From contig JAJXZL010000032.1 in NCBI GenBank assembly GCA_021780075.1, positions 62,001 to 126,000 on the forward strand: a DNA stretch of 64,000 nt, written 5' to 3'. Positions 36,075 through 43,413 of this stretch are shown one piece after another; the first letter of the stretch is position 1; each line of letters opens with the position of its first letter. The position numbers and the translations under genes are program-made. The notes beneath the pieces are model-generated. The model saw only the letters and a program-made list of their open reading frames with translations. It was not told the DNA's origin and did not search any database. This DNA is from Acidobacteriota bacterium (GTDB lineage Bacteria > Acidobacteriota > Terriglobia > Terriglobales > Acidobacteriaceae).

Positions 36075-37463
36075 TCAGGCAAATGCGGCTTGACCGGCGA
36101 GCTCGGCTGCAGCGCTGTCGATAGCGGTGCGGCAGGTGGGTGCGGATTCCTGCACTGCCCAGCCGGCGATGAGCAGGCTGGGAGCGAGGATGGGCGCGGC
36201 TTCGTCAAGGTTGCCGAGCGTGGTATAGCGGATCTGCTGGTCGGGCTGGGCAGCACGCGAGACAAGCGCGCAGGGGAACTCGGGCGGAAGTCCTTCCTGC
36301 AGCCACTCCAGCGCGAGCAGACTCAGATCGCGGCCCGGCATGTAGACGACGCGTGTTGCGTCCTCGCACTGCGGCAGCGGCGCCTTGTTGTGAGACTGCG
36401 CGTGATGGCCGCTGGAGAAGGTTACGCTTGAGGCACTGTTGCGGCTGGTGAGCGAGCAGCCTACGGCGGCAGCGGCAGCGAAGGCCGCAGTGATGCCGGG
36501 AACGACCGCGAAGGGGACACCCGCTTCAGTCAGCGAGGCCATCTCCTCGGCAGCGCGGCCAAAGATGAGCGGATCGCCGCACTTGAGGCGCACCACGCTG
36601 CGATTGGCGCGGGCGTGCTGGATCATCAGCGCGTTGATCTGCTCCTGCGTAATATTCTTTTCGCCGCAGCGCTTGCCCACGTTGACGACTTCAGCAGAAG
36701 GCGGCGCGAGCTGCAGGATCGCTTCAGGCACGAGGTCATCATGGAGGATGATCTGCGCGGATTGAATGAGGCGCAGGGCTTTTACGGTAAGCAGATCGGG
36801 GTCGCCGGGACCAGCGCCGACCAGATAGACCTTGCCCGCGGGCGGCTTTTCAGCAAGTGGCGCGAGGGCTAGCTGGCGCGAGAGGCAGGAAGCAGAGCCG
36901 CAGACCTGACGCTGCGCCAACTGATGCAGCAGTGCCTTGCGCGCTTCGCCGCGAGGCTGCGCGGCGAGAACTTCGCGGCGAAGCTGACCAAGGTCTTCGA
37001 GCCAGGGGCCGAGATCCTGCGGCAGTTGCTCATCGATTTCGCGGCGCAGACGCTGCGCGACGGCAGGGCTTTCTCCGGCGGTGGAGATGGCGATTTGCAG
37101 TGCGCCGCGCGTGACGACGGACCCGAAGAAGAAATCGCAGTTGGGAATGTCGTCCACGCTGTTGCAGGGAATGTTGCGCTCGACTGCGCCGCGATATACC
37201 TCGGCGTTGACTGCGGGGGAATTGGTGGCGGCGATGACGAGGAAGTTGCCGTCGAGGTCGGCGAGCGCGAAGGGTCTTTGAATCCACTCGAGCTTGCCGT
37301 CGGCTGCAAGCTGCACCACTTCGGGCCGCGCTTCAGGGGCCACGACGCGCAGGCGCAGCCCTGTTTTGAGCAAGCTGCCTATCTTTTCGAGCGCGACGTT
37401 GCCCGCGCCCACCAGCAGGCAGGGACGGTTTTCGAGTTTAAGAAAGACAGGCAGCAGGCTCAT
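36075..37463 (-). CDS. cysG: Siroheme synthase (dehydrogenase/ferrochelatase fused to uroporphyrinogen-III methyltransferase)
   Basis: 462 residues in two parts. The N-terminal Met8-like part (1-~150) has the NAD loop VGAGNVALEK and NSVDDIPNCDFFFGSVV. The C-terminal SUMT part (from ~212) has YLVGAGPGDPDLLTVKAL, CGDPLIFGR and VPGITAAFAAAA. Together they make siroheme from uroporphyrinogen III. The gene ends the operon that begins with the siroheme-dependent reductase, 11 nt downstream of it. The C-terminal ~50 residues are less typical of the family. Confidence 0.9.
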   Translation of the reverse strand: MSLLPVFLKLENRPCLLVGAGNVALEKIGSLLKTGLRLRVVAPEARPEVVQLAADGKLEWIQRPFALADLDGNFLVIAATNSPAVNAEVYRGAVERNIPCNSVDDIPNCDFFFGSVVTRGALQIAISTAGESPAVAQRLRREIDEQLPQDLGPWLEDLGQLRREVLAAQPRGEARKALLHQLAQRQVCGSASCLSRQLALAPLAEKPPAGKVYLVGAGPGDPDLLTVKALRLIQSAQIILHDDLVPEAILQLAPPSAEVVNVGKRCGEKNITQEQINALMIQHARANRSVVRLKCGDPLIFGRAAEEMASLTEAGVPFAVVPGITAAFAAAAAVGCSLTSRNSASSVTFSSGHHAQSHNKAPLPQCEDATRVVYMPGRDLSLLALEWLQEGLPPEFPCALVSRAAQPDQQIRYTTLGNLDEAAPILAPSLLIAGWAVQESAPTCRTAIDSAAAELAGQAAFA

Positions 37464-37474
37464 TCAATCAATCC

Positions 37475-39172
37475 TCAGTCGGCCACGGAGTGCGGCACCG
37501 GGCCCGTGGGCAGGTCGCGCTCGACGGCCGGCAAAGTTTCACCGGCAAGGTGAGCGCGCAATTCATCGTCGGAATGACGCTGAAACCATGCGCGCAGGTT
37601 TTCATCTGGAAAGCGGCTGGCCAGGTATTCGCGAAGCAGCCGTTCGATGGCTTCAGGAACGAGCGGCGCAGGGCAACGATAGCCGACCGGCCGGGCGATG
37701 GATGAGTGCCGGCCCACCGACCCGCCGAGGCAGAAATAATACGCGTCGGCCAGCTTGCCCTCGTGCTTGATCTTCTTGCCTTCGATGCCGATGTCGGCGA
37801 TCCAGTGCTGGCCGCATCCGTTGGGGCAGCCGGTAACGTGGAGGCGGAGATCCTGATCGAATTGCGGCAGGCGCTCTTCCAACTCTTCCACCAGCCAGCG
37901 GGTAAATCCCTTGGTCTCAGTGATGGCGAGCTTGCAGAACTCGGTGCCCGTGCAGGCGATTGCGCCGCGCCAGAAGGAGGAGCCTTGGACATGCAGGCCG
38001 ATCTTGCCGAGTTCGCGCGCCAGATCGCCGGACTTCTGGTAGGGAACGTTGATGAACAGAAGATTTTGCGAGACTGTGGCGCGCAACTCGCCACTGCCGT
38101 ACTGTTCTGCGAGGTCCGCAGCGGCCTCCAACTGGTCGCCGGTCATGCGGCCGCGCAGGACTGAGGCTCCAACGTAGCTGAGGCCGGGCTGGCGCTGCGG
38201 ATGGATGCCGGCGTGATCGCGGAGAGTTTCATCGGGCACCTGCTCGGGCACGCCAGGAAGCAGCGTGAAGTCGAGGCGCGACTGGAGTTCTGCGAGGAAA
38301 GTTTCGGGCGTCCATCCTTCTTTCAAGAAGAGATATTTCAGGCGGGCGCGGTCGCGGTTTTCACGCAGGGTCTGCTGGTCGCGGAAGATTTCGGCAACCG
38401 CGCGCACAACGCGGAGAGCCTGATCCGGCAGGATGAAGGCGTTGATGCGCACGGCCAGATGCGGTTCCTTTGACAGGCCTCCGCCGACGCGCAGCGTGTA
38501 GCCCACCTGGCCGTTGTGCTCGACGGGCGTGAGAGCGACGTCATTAATCTCAGGGTAGTTGCACCACGAGGGGCAGCCGGTGACGGAGATTTTGAATTTG
38601 CGCGGCAGATTGTAGAACTCGGGGTTGGCGGTGAGCAGACGCGCAATCTCGACGGCCAGTTGCGAGGAGTCAATCAGTTCATCGGCATCGACGCCGGCCA
38701 GTGGGCAGCCAGTCACGTTGCGCACCACGTCGCCGCAGGCGCCTTTGGGCGAAAGCCCGATAGCGTCGAGCGCATCCACCACCTCGGGCAACGACTCGAT
38801 GGTGAGCCAGTGAAGCTGGATGTTCTGGCGGACGGTGATGTCGGCAAGGTTGCGCGCATATTTGCGCGTGAGTCCTGCGATGACGCGAAGCTGATGGGAG
38901 GTGAGAATGCCGTTGGGGATTCCGATGCGCATCATGAAGTAATCGGAGGTGACGCCCTCGCCGCCCTTGCCGCCGGTAGCGCCCACGCCATCGCCCTGGG
39001 TGTAGACGCCCCACCACTTGAAATACATCGAAGCCCATTCAGGGATGACGCTGGAGCGGCCCTCACGCGCAAATGCGCGCACTTCGTCGAACGCATCCCA
39101 GGGGTTCTTCTCGCGCTTGAGGCGCTCGGTACGCTGGGCCTTGGTCTCTTTACCTTGAATCACTTGAGTCAT
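37475..39172 (-). CDS. sir: Siroheme-dependent sulfite (or nitrite) reductase, ferredoxin type
   Basis: A 565-residue enzyme with two ferrodoxin-like half domains and two NIR_SIR domains. The [4Fe-4S]/siroheme ligands are Cys407 and Cys413 (CTGTEFC) and Cys449 and Cys453 (CPNGC). Sequence alone does not separate sulfite from nitrite reductases of this type. The Cys-rich leader peptide and attenuator directly upstream argue for assimilatory sulfite reduction to sulfide for cysteine. ATG 39172 follows AAGGGG; the ORF could open at 39196, but that lies in the attenuator tail. Confidence 0.88.
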   Translation of the reverse strand: MTQVIQGKETKAQRTERLKREKNPWDAFDEVRAFAREGRSSVIPEWASMYFKWWGVYTQGDGVGATGGKGGEGVTSDYFMMRIGIPNGILTSHQLRVIAGLTRKYARNLADITVRQNIQLHWLTIESLPEVVDALDAIGLSPKGACGDVVRNVTGCPLAGVDADELIDSSQLAVEIARLLTANPEFYNLPRKFKISVTGCPSWCNYPEINDVALTPVEHNGQVGYTLRVGGGLSKEPHLAVRINAFILPDQALRVVRAVAEIFRDQQTLRENRDRARLKYLFLKEGWTPETFLAELQSRLDFTLLPGVPEQVPDETLRDHAGIHPQRQPGLSYVGASVLRGRMTGDQLEAAADLAEQYGSGELRATVSQNLLFINVPYQKSGDLARELGKIGLHVQGSSFWRGAIACTGTEFCKLAITETKGFTRWLVEELEERLPQFDQDLRLHVTGCPNGCGQHWIADIGIEGKKIKHEGKLADAYYFCLGGSVGRHSSIARPVGYRCPAPLVPEAIERLLREYLASRFPDENLRAWFQRHSDDELRAHLAGETLPAVERDLPTGPVPHSVAD

Positions 39173-39188
39173 TTTTCCCCTTTTGTCC

Positions 39189-39228
39189 AAAAACAAAAAT
39201 CCCGCGGCAGCTATGGCTGCATCGCGGG
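39189..39228 (-). terminator. Intrinsic terminator in the sir leader (attenuator)
   Basis: On the minus strand CCCGCG+GCAGC pairs with GCTGC+CGCGGG (39228-39201, 11 bp, a 2-nt bulge and a 4-nt loop). It is followed at once by ATTTTTGTTTTT (39200-39189). This stops 16 nt before the sir start codon. A full terminator placed between a short Cys-rich leader ORF and the ribosome site of the structural gene is the layout of transcription attenuation. Confidence 0.85.
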
Positions 39229-39271
39229 CATTCAGAAACCTCGGAATTGCTGTCAGACTTTCAGACCCAGG

Positions 39272-39325
39272 TCACCTGTGCGCGCGAAGCGGCGTACAGC
39301 GGCGACAACAGGGGCGACCTTGCAT
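39272..39325 (-). CDS. Cys-rich leader peptide of the sulfite reductase operon
   Basis: A 17-codon ORF reads MQGRPCCRRCTPLRAHR and stops at TGA (39274-39272), 44 nt before the terminator stem. Three of 17 codons are Cys (TGT TGT and TGT), including a tandem pair. Low Cys-tRNA would stall a ribosome here and could prevent the terminator from forming, switching on sulfite reductase. There is no strong ribosome site (AAAGAT only). The -10-like AATATC just upstream would allow a leaderless transcript starting at or next to the ATG. Cys-rich leaderless uORF attenuators are known in mycobacteria. Confidence 0.75.
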   Translation of the reverse strand: MQGRPCCRRCTPLRAHR

Positions 39326-39336
39326 ATCTTTGATAT
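39324..39336. promoter_or_regulatory. Palindrome over the leader peptide start and putative -10
   Basis: ATATC-TTT-GATAT is a perfect 5-bp dyad with a 3-nt centre. It overlaps the start codon of the leader peptide and a -10-like AATATC. On the minus strand a TTGCTT about 18 nt upstream could be the -35. A repressor site is possible; no regulator is identified. Confidence 0.4.
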
Positions 39337-39363
39337 TGGCAGGAGACACGCGAAAAAGCAACA

Positions 39364-39401
39364 GCGAACTTTGCCTGGTCAGAGGACGAGCCAAAGTTCG
39401 C
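39364..39401. promoter_or_regulatory. Long-spaced inverted repeat upstream of the sir leader
   Basis: GCGAACTTTG (39364-39373) and CAAAGTTCGC (39392-39401) are perfect 10-bp inverted repeats separated by 18 nt. The half-site centres are 28 bp apart. It lies just upstream of the putative sir promoter and may be an activator site; it is also upstream of the divergent DUF362 gene. The rest of the gap to 39558 shows no gene. Confidence 0.5.
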
Positions 39402-39558
39402 AGCGCGCAACAATCCCGATCTCTATTGGTTACAAGGATGTTGGCCGGTGCGCCCGCCGGCGAGAAATATTGTGCCCCGCGTCACTGAGACGCATCATCG
39501 CGAGGGGTATATCATGGTTGGCTGCATATGACCGCCTACGTCCAGCGGGGTGAGAATC

Positions 39559-40578
39559 ATGCGCAATGAGTGCAGCCCGAGCCGGCGGAGTTTTCTGAGC
39601 AATTGCCTTGCCGGAGCCGCCAGCCTTGTTGCCGGGGGGCATGCTCTTCCGCTGGATGCTGCTGAGCTGGCTTCCTCTCCAACAAAAGCCAAAGTTGTCG
39701 TAGCGCATGACGCGCTGTTGCGCGACGCAGGCGGGGCAGTGGATTCGCGCTGTATTCTCAACCTACTCGATCACGCCATGCAGGGTCTTTTGGGCGCAGA
39801 TGAGCCTGTGCGTCTGTGGACGAAGATTGTCGTGCCAGGGCAGTTGGTTAGCGTCAAAGTGAACACGCTGGGTGGGCGCGGGATCTCAAGCAATGTGCAA
39901 CTGGTTGAGGCGATTTGCGAAAGATTGCAGGGCGCGGGAATCAAGGCGCAGCAGATTGTCATCTGGGACCGCGACAGCACGGAACTGGAGCGTGCCGGTT
40001 TTCGCGTGCGCACAGGTGGAAATCAGGTGCAGTGTTTTGGCACGGACCATGTGGGCTACGAAGACGAGCTCGTGTCCCATGGCAGTGTTGGGAGCCGGAT
40101 TTCGAAGATCCTGACACAGCGTTGCGATGTGTTGATCAATGTGCCGGTACTGAAGGACCACGACGGCGCCGGGGTTACGATCGCGCTGAAGAACATGTAC
40201 GGTGTCATTCACAATCCCAACAAGTACCACCCCAACGGCTGCGACCCATATATCGCTGACGTGAATATGCTGCCGGAGATCAGGACAAAGTTGCGCCTGA
40301 CAATTTGCGATGCGACAAGTGCCTGCTATGAGGGCGGGCCGAGCTTCAAGCCGGAATTCACATGGCAGCACAACGCGCTGCTTGTTGCACAGGATTCAGT
40401 GGCGCTGGACACAATTGGCTGGCAAATGATTGAGCGCAAGCGGGCTGAGAAGGGGCTCAAAACGCTTGATGCCGAGGGCCGTGCGCCGCGCTACATTGCC
40501 ACGGCGGCCGATGCTGCGCATCGTCTTGGCACGAACGATCCGCGGCGCATTACGCTCACCGAAGTGCGGTTGGCGTAA
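39559..40578 (+). CDS. DUF362 protein with Tat signal, first gene of the AmmeMemoRadiSam cluster
   Basis: 339 residues. The N-terminus has a Tat-type signal (SRRSFLSNCLAGAASLVAGG). The rest fits DUF362: VKVNTLGGRGISSN, then INVPVLKDHDGAGVTIALKNMYG, with a C-terminal segment VALDTIGWQMI. DUF362 has no assigned reaction. GGGGTGAG 4-5 nt before ATG 39559 sets the start (GTG 39550 is possible). The radical SAM gene follows after 12 nt, so the genes are co-transcribed. Confidence 0.8.
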   Translation: MRNECSPSRRSFLSNCLAGAASLVAGGHALPLDAAELASSPTKAKVVVAHDALLRDAGGAVDSRCILNLLDHAMQGLLGADEPVRLWTKIVVPGQLVSVKVNTLGGRGISSNVQLVEAICERLQGAGIKAQQIVIWDRDSTELERAGFRVRTGGNQVQCFGTDHVGYEDELVSHGSVGSRISKILTQRCDVLINVPVLKDHDGAGVTIALKNMYGVIHNPNKYHPNGCDPYIADVNMLPEIRTKLRLTICDATSACYEGGPSFKPEFTWQHNALLVAQDSVALDTIGWQMIERKRAEKGLKTLDAEGRAPRYIATAADAAHRLGTNDPRRITLTEVRLA

Positions 40579-40590
40579 GGGAGGTGTGTG

Positions 40591-41835
40591 ATGACGACAA
40601 ATTGCTGCTCGCAAGCGAATGGGGAAGCGCCGCGTGCGGAGGTGCCTGCTGCAGCGAATTCTGAAACGGGTCGTTTCGGATTTCTATCCGCCCCGATGAA
40701 CCGGCGCTCCTTCCTGATGTGCGCCATGTCCGTGGGCGCTTCGGGAAGCATTCCGCACTTTGCCGAATCCCTCCCGGCCATGCCGCTGGCGGAGACAGAG
40801 CAGAAGCAGAGCGACGCCCAGTTCGCAGTCGAGGCAAGGTTCTATGACAAGCTGCCCAACAAGAAGGTCAAGTGCAAGCTCTGTCCGCGCGGGTGTGCGG
40901 TTGGCGACAAGGAGCGTGGCTACTGCGGCGTCCGCGAAAATCGGGGTGGCGTTTACTACACGCTGGTGCACTCGCGCGTATGTGCGGCGCATGTGGATCC
41001 TGTTGAGAAAAAGCCGTTCTTCCACTACCTGCCGGGGAGTCTGGCGTTCTCCTTGGCCACGGCCGGCTGCAACGTCAACTGCAAATTCTGCCAGAACTGG
41101 GACATTTCGCAGGCGCGTCCGGAGCAGGTGTCGTCCCAGTATGTTCCGCCGAGACGAGTAGCGGAGCTGGCCTTGCAATATCATTGTCCGACGATCGCCT
41201 ACACTTACAGCGAGCCGACCGTCTTCAGTGAATTTGTGATGGATGCAGCGGACGCGGGGCACGAAGCGGGGATTCGCAGCATTCTGGTTTCAAACGGGTA
41301 CATACAGAATGAGTCACTCCGGGCGGTTTACAGCAGGATGGATGCGGTCAAGATTGATCTGAAGTCGTTCTCCGAGTCCTATTATCAGAAGATTGTCACG
41401 GGCGAGTTGAAGCCCGTGCTGGATACTCTCGTTGCGCTGCGCAAGATGGGCAAATGGAATGAGATTGTGTATCTGGTGGTGCCGACTCTCAACGACAGCG
41501 ATGCGGAGTTTACCGGCATGGCGAGCTGGATAAAAGCGAATCTCGGGACGGACGTTCCAATCCACTTCACGCAATTTCATCCAGACTACCTGCTGAAGAA
41601 TCTGCCGATCACGCCCGTTTCAACCCTTGAACGCGCGCGGGACATTGCTGTTGCCGAGGGGCTGCATTACGTGTACATCGGCAATGTACCGGGGCATCCA
41701 GCGGAGAATACCTACTGTCCCCAGTGCCGGCGTATGCTGGTGCAACGTACCGGATTCGAGATCCGGCAGATGTTAATCCGCAAAGGAGCGTGTCCGTTTT
41801 GCAAGCAGAAGATTCCGGGCGTCTGGCATGCTTGA
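40591..41835 (+). CDS. amrS: AmmeMemoRadiSam system radical SAM enzyme with Tat-like signal
   Basis: 414 residues. Radical SAM cluster Cys160-x3-Cys164-x2-Cys167 (AGCNVNCKFCQNW), a preceding Cys-rich segment (CKLCPRGC...YCGVREN) and a C-terminal CPQC...CPFC pair identify the AmrS family. Unusually, residues 36-62 read as a twin-arginine signal (NRRSFLMCAMSVGAS) behind a 35-residue leader. Tat exports folded Fe-S proteins, so a periplasmic location is possible, though periplasmic SAM supply is unexplained. GGGAGGTG precedes ATG 40591. Function of the family is unknown. Confidence 0.85.
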   Translation: MTTNCCSQANGEAPRAEVPAAANSETGRFGFLSAPMNRRSFLMCAMSVGASGSIPHFAESLPAMPLAETEQKQSDAQFAVEARFYDKLPNKKVKCKLCPRGCAVGDKERGYCGVRENRGGVYYTLVHSRVCAAHVDPVEKKPFFHYLPGSLAFSLATAGCNVNCKFCQNWDISQARPEQVSSQYVPPRRVAELALQYHCPTIAYTYSEPTVFSEFVMDAADAGHEAGIRSILVSNGYIQNESLRAVYSRMDAVKIDLKSFSESYYQKIVTGELKPVLDTLVALRKMGKWNEIVYLVVPTLNDSDAEFTGMASWIKANLGTDVPIHFTQFHPDYLLKNLPITPVSTLERARDIAVAEGLHYVYIGNVPGHPAENTYCPQCRRMLVQRTGFEIRQMLIRKGACPFCKQKIPGVWHA

Positions 41836-41856
41836 TGGCGGGAGAAGGGTTTGCGC

Positions 41857-43413
41857 ATGAATCTGAGATTGCGATGGGGAAGGTTCTGCATGGTGACCTT
41901 TTGCTTCAGTCTCGCAGCGCTTGCGGTACGGAACCAGGCTGCGTTTGGCGCGGAGCAGCAGAAGCTGCGGCAAGCGGGCGTGGCGGGCAGTTTCTATCCT
42001 TCTGATCCGTCAGCCCTGAAGGCCATGATGGACGACATGATGTCGCATGTGTCGCAGCCCGCGGTCGAAGGCCATATTCTGGCCGTGGTGGCTCCGCATG
42101 CAGGTTATCCCTACTCCGGCCCTGTTGCGGCCTACACATATGCCGCGCTGAAAGGGCGCAAATACGCGCGCGTTGTCGTGATTGCCCCGTCGCATTACGA
42201 GGCATTTGATTTCACGTCGGTGTACGACGGTGACGGGTACGTGACTCCGCTCGGAACGATCCCCGTGGACAAGGCTTTCGCACGAGAACTGACGAAGATG
42301 AGTTCATCGTTCAAGCTCTCGAGCCAGGGTCATCTGGCCACATCAAAAGGCGCGGAGCACGCGCTTGAAGTGCAGTTGCCATGGCTCCAGGATGTATTGG
42401 GGAGTTTTACGCTCGTGCCGATCATCATGGGTGATCAGAGCTACGAGAGCAGTCGCGCGCTCGGCGTGGCGCTGGCTAAATTGATACAGCGCGGCGGTAA
42501 ATCAGCACAGTCGGGCGCGGGCGACACTCTGATTGTGGCCAGCTCCGATTTGTCGCACTACCACACATATGCCGAGGCCGAAGCGATGGACCGCAAGACG
42601 CTCAATGCGCTTCAGGCATGGGACTACTTCAGCATGTCGCGCAACTTTGAGTCGCGCGTGTGGGAGGCATGCGGAGGCGGGCCGATTGTGGCCGCCATGA
42701 TCGCCGCTGAACGCATGGGAGCGAACCAGGCAAAGTTGCTGCACTACGCGAATTCCGGCGATGTAACAGGCGATCACTCGCACGTTGTAGGGTACGGCGC
42801 AGCCGCGCTGGTGAAGGCGCCGGGCCGGCAAGCAGTGGCGAAGCCATATTCATTGAACGATCAAGAAAAGGATACTTTGCTGTCTGTGGCGCGCAAGTCG
42901 GTCGTGTCTGCCGTTCGGGACCAGCGGACCTATGATCCCGGCACAATTCCAGAAGAGGCGCTGAATCAGGAGCGCGGAGCGTTTGTCACTTTGAACGAGG
43001 CGGGAGACCTGCGAGGGTGCATCGGTTATACCTCGGCCATCAAGCCGCTCTATCTGACGGTGCGGGATACGGCTGCGCTGGCCGCATTGCGCGATCCACG
43101 TTTTCCACCGGTCTCAACGCAGGAGTTACCGAAACTTCAGTACGAAATCTCAGTGCTTTCGCCTCTCCGGCACGTGCTCGACGTTCGCCAGATCATTGTT
43201 GGCCAGCATGGACTGCTGATGAAGAATGGCACCAATGAGGGTCTGCTGCTTCCGCAGGTCCCGGTGGAGCAACATTGGGATCGCACCACGTTTCTTGGAG
43301 AAACCTGCGGCAAGGCGGGCATGCGCTCGAACTGCTGGAAGGACGAGAATACCGACATCTTCATGTTTACGGCGGTTGTGTTTGGCGAGCACCGCGCTGC
43401 TATGTCGCAGTAA
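41857..43413 (+). CDS. amrBA: AmmeMemoRadiSam AmrB (MEMO1)-AmrA (AMMECR1) fusion with signal peptide
   Basis: 518 residues. A Sec signal peptide (about 1-32) is followed by a MEMO1-like domain (about 38-315) and an AMMECR1 domain (about 335-515). MEMO metal-site residues are present: His81, His113 and Cys272; the His spacing of 32 equals that of human MEMO1 (49 and 81). AMMECR1 shows LRGCIG at 385-390. Usually amrB and amrA are separate genes and cytosolic. ATG 41857 follows GGGAGAAGG. The end overlaps the convergent spermidine-synthase-like gene by 14 nt. Confidence 0.88.
   Translation: MNLRLRWGRFCMVTFCFSLAALAVRNQAAFGAEQQKLRQAGVAGSFYPSDPSALKAMMDDMMSHVSQPAVEGHILAVVAPHAGYPYSGPVAAYTYAALKGRKYARVVVIAPSHYEAFDFTSVYDGDGYVTPLGTIPVDKAFARELTKMSSSFKLSSQGHLATSKGAEHALEVQLPWLQDVLGSFTLVPIIMGDQSYESSRALGVALAKLIQRGGKSAQSGAGDTLIVASSDLSHYHTYAEAEAMDRKTLNALQAWDYFSMSRNFESRVWEACGGGPIVAAMIAAERMGANQAKLLHYANSGDVTGDHSHVVGYGAAALVKAPGRQAVAKPYSLNDQEKDTLLSVARKSVVSAVRDQRTYDPGTIPEEALNQERGAFVTLNEAGDLRGCIGYTSAIKPLYLTVRDTAALAALRDPRFPPVSTQELPKLQYEISVLSPLRHVLDVRQIIVGQHGLLMKNGTNEGLLLPQVPVEQHWDRTTFLGETCGKAGMRSNCWKDENTDIFMFTAVVFGEHRAAMSQ

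Noticed and set aside
39173..39420. SAM or other riboswitch upstream of sir
   Set aside because: I looked for SAM-I/II cores and found none; the Cys-rich leader ORF plus terminator explains the structure better.
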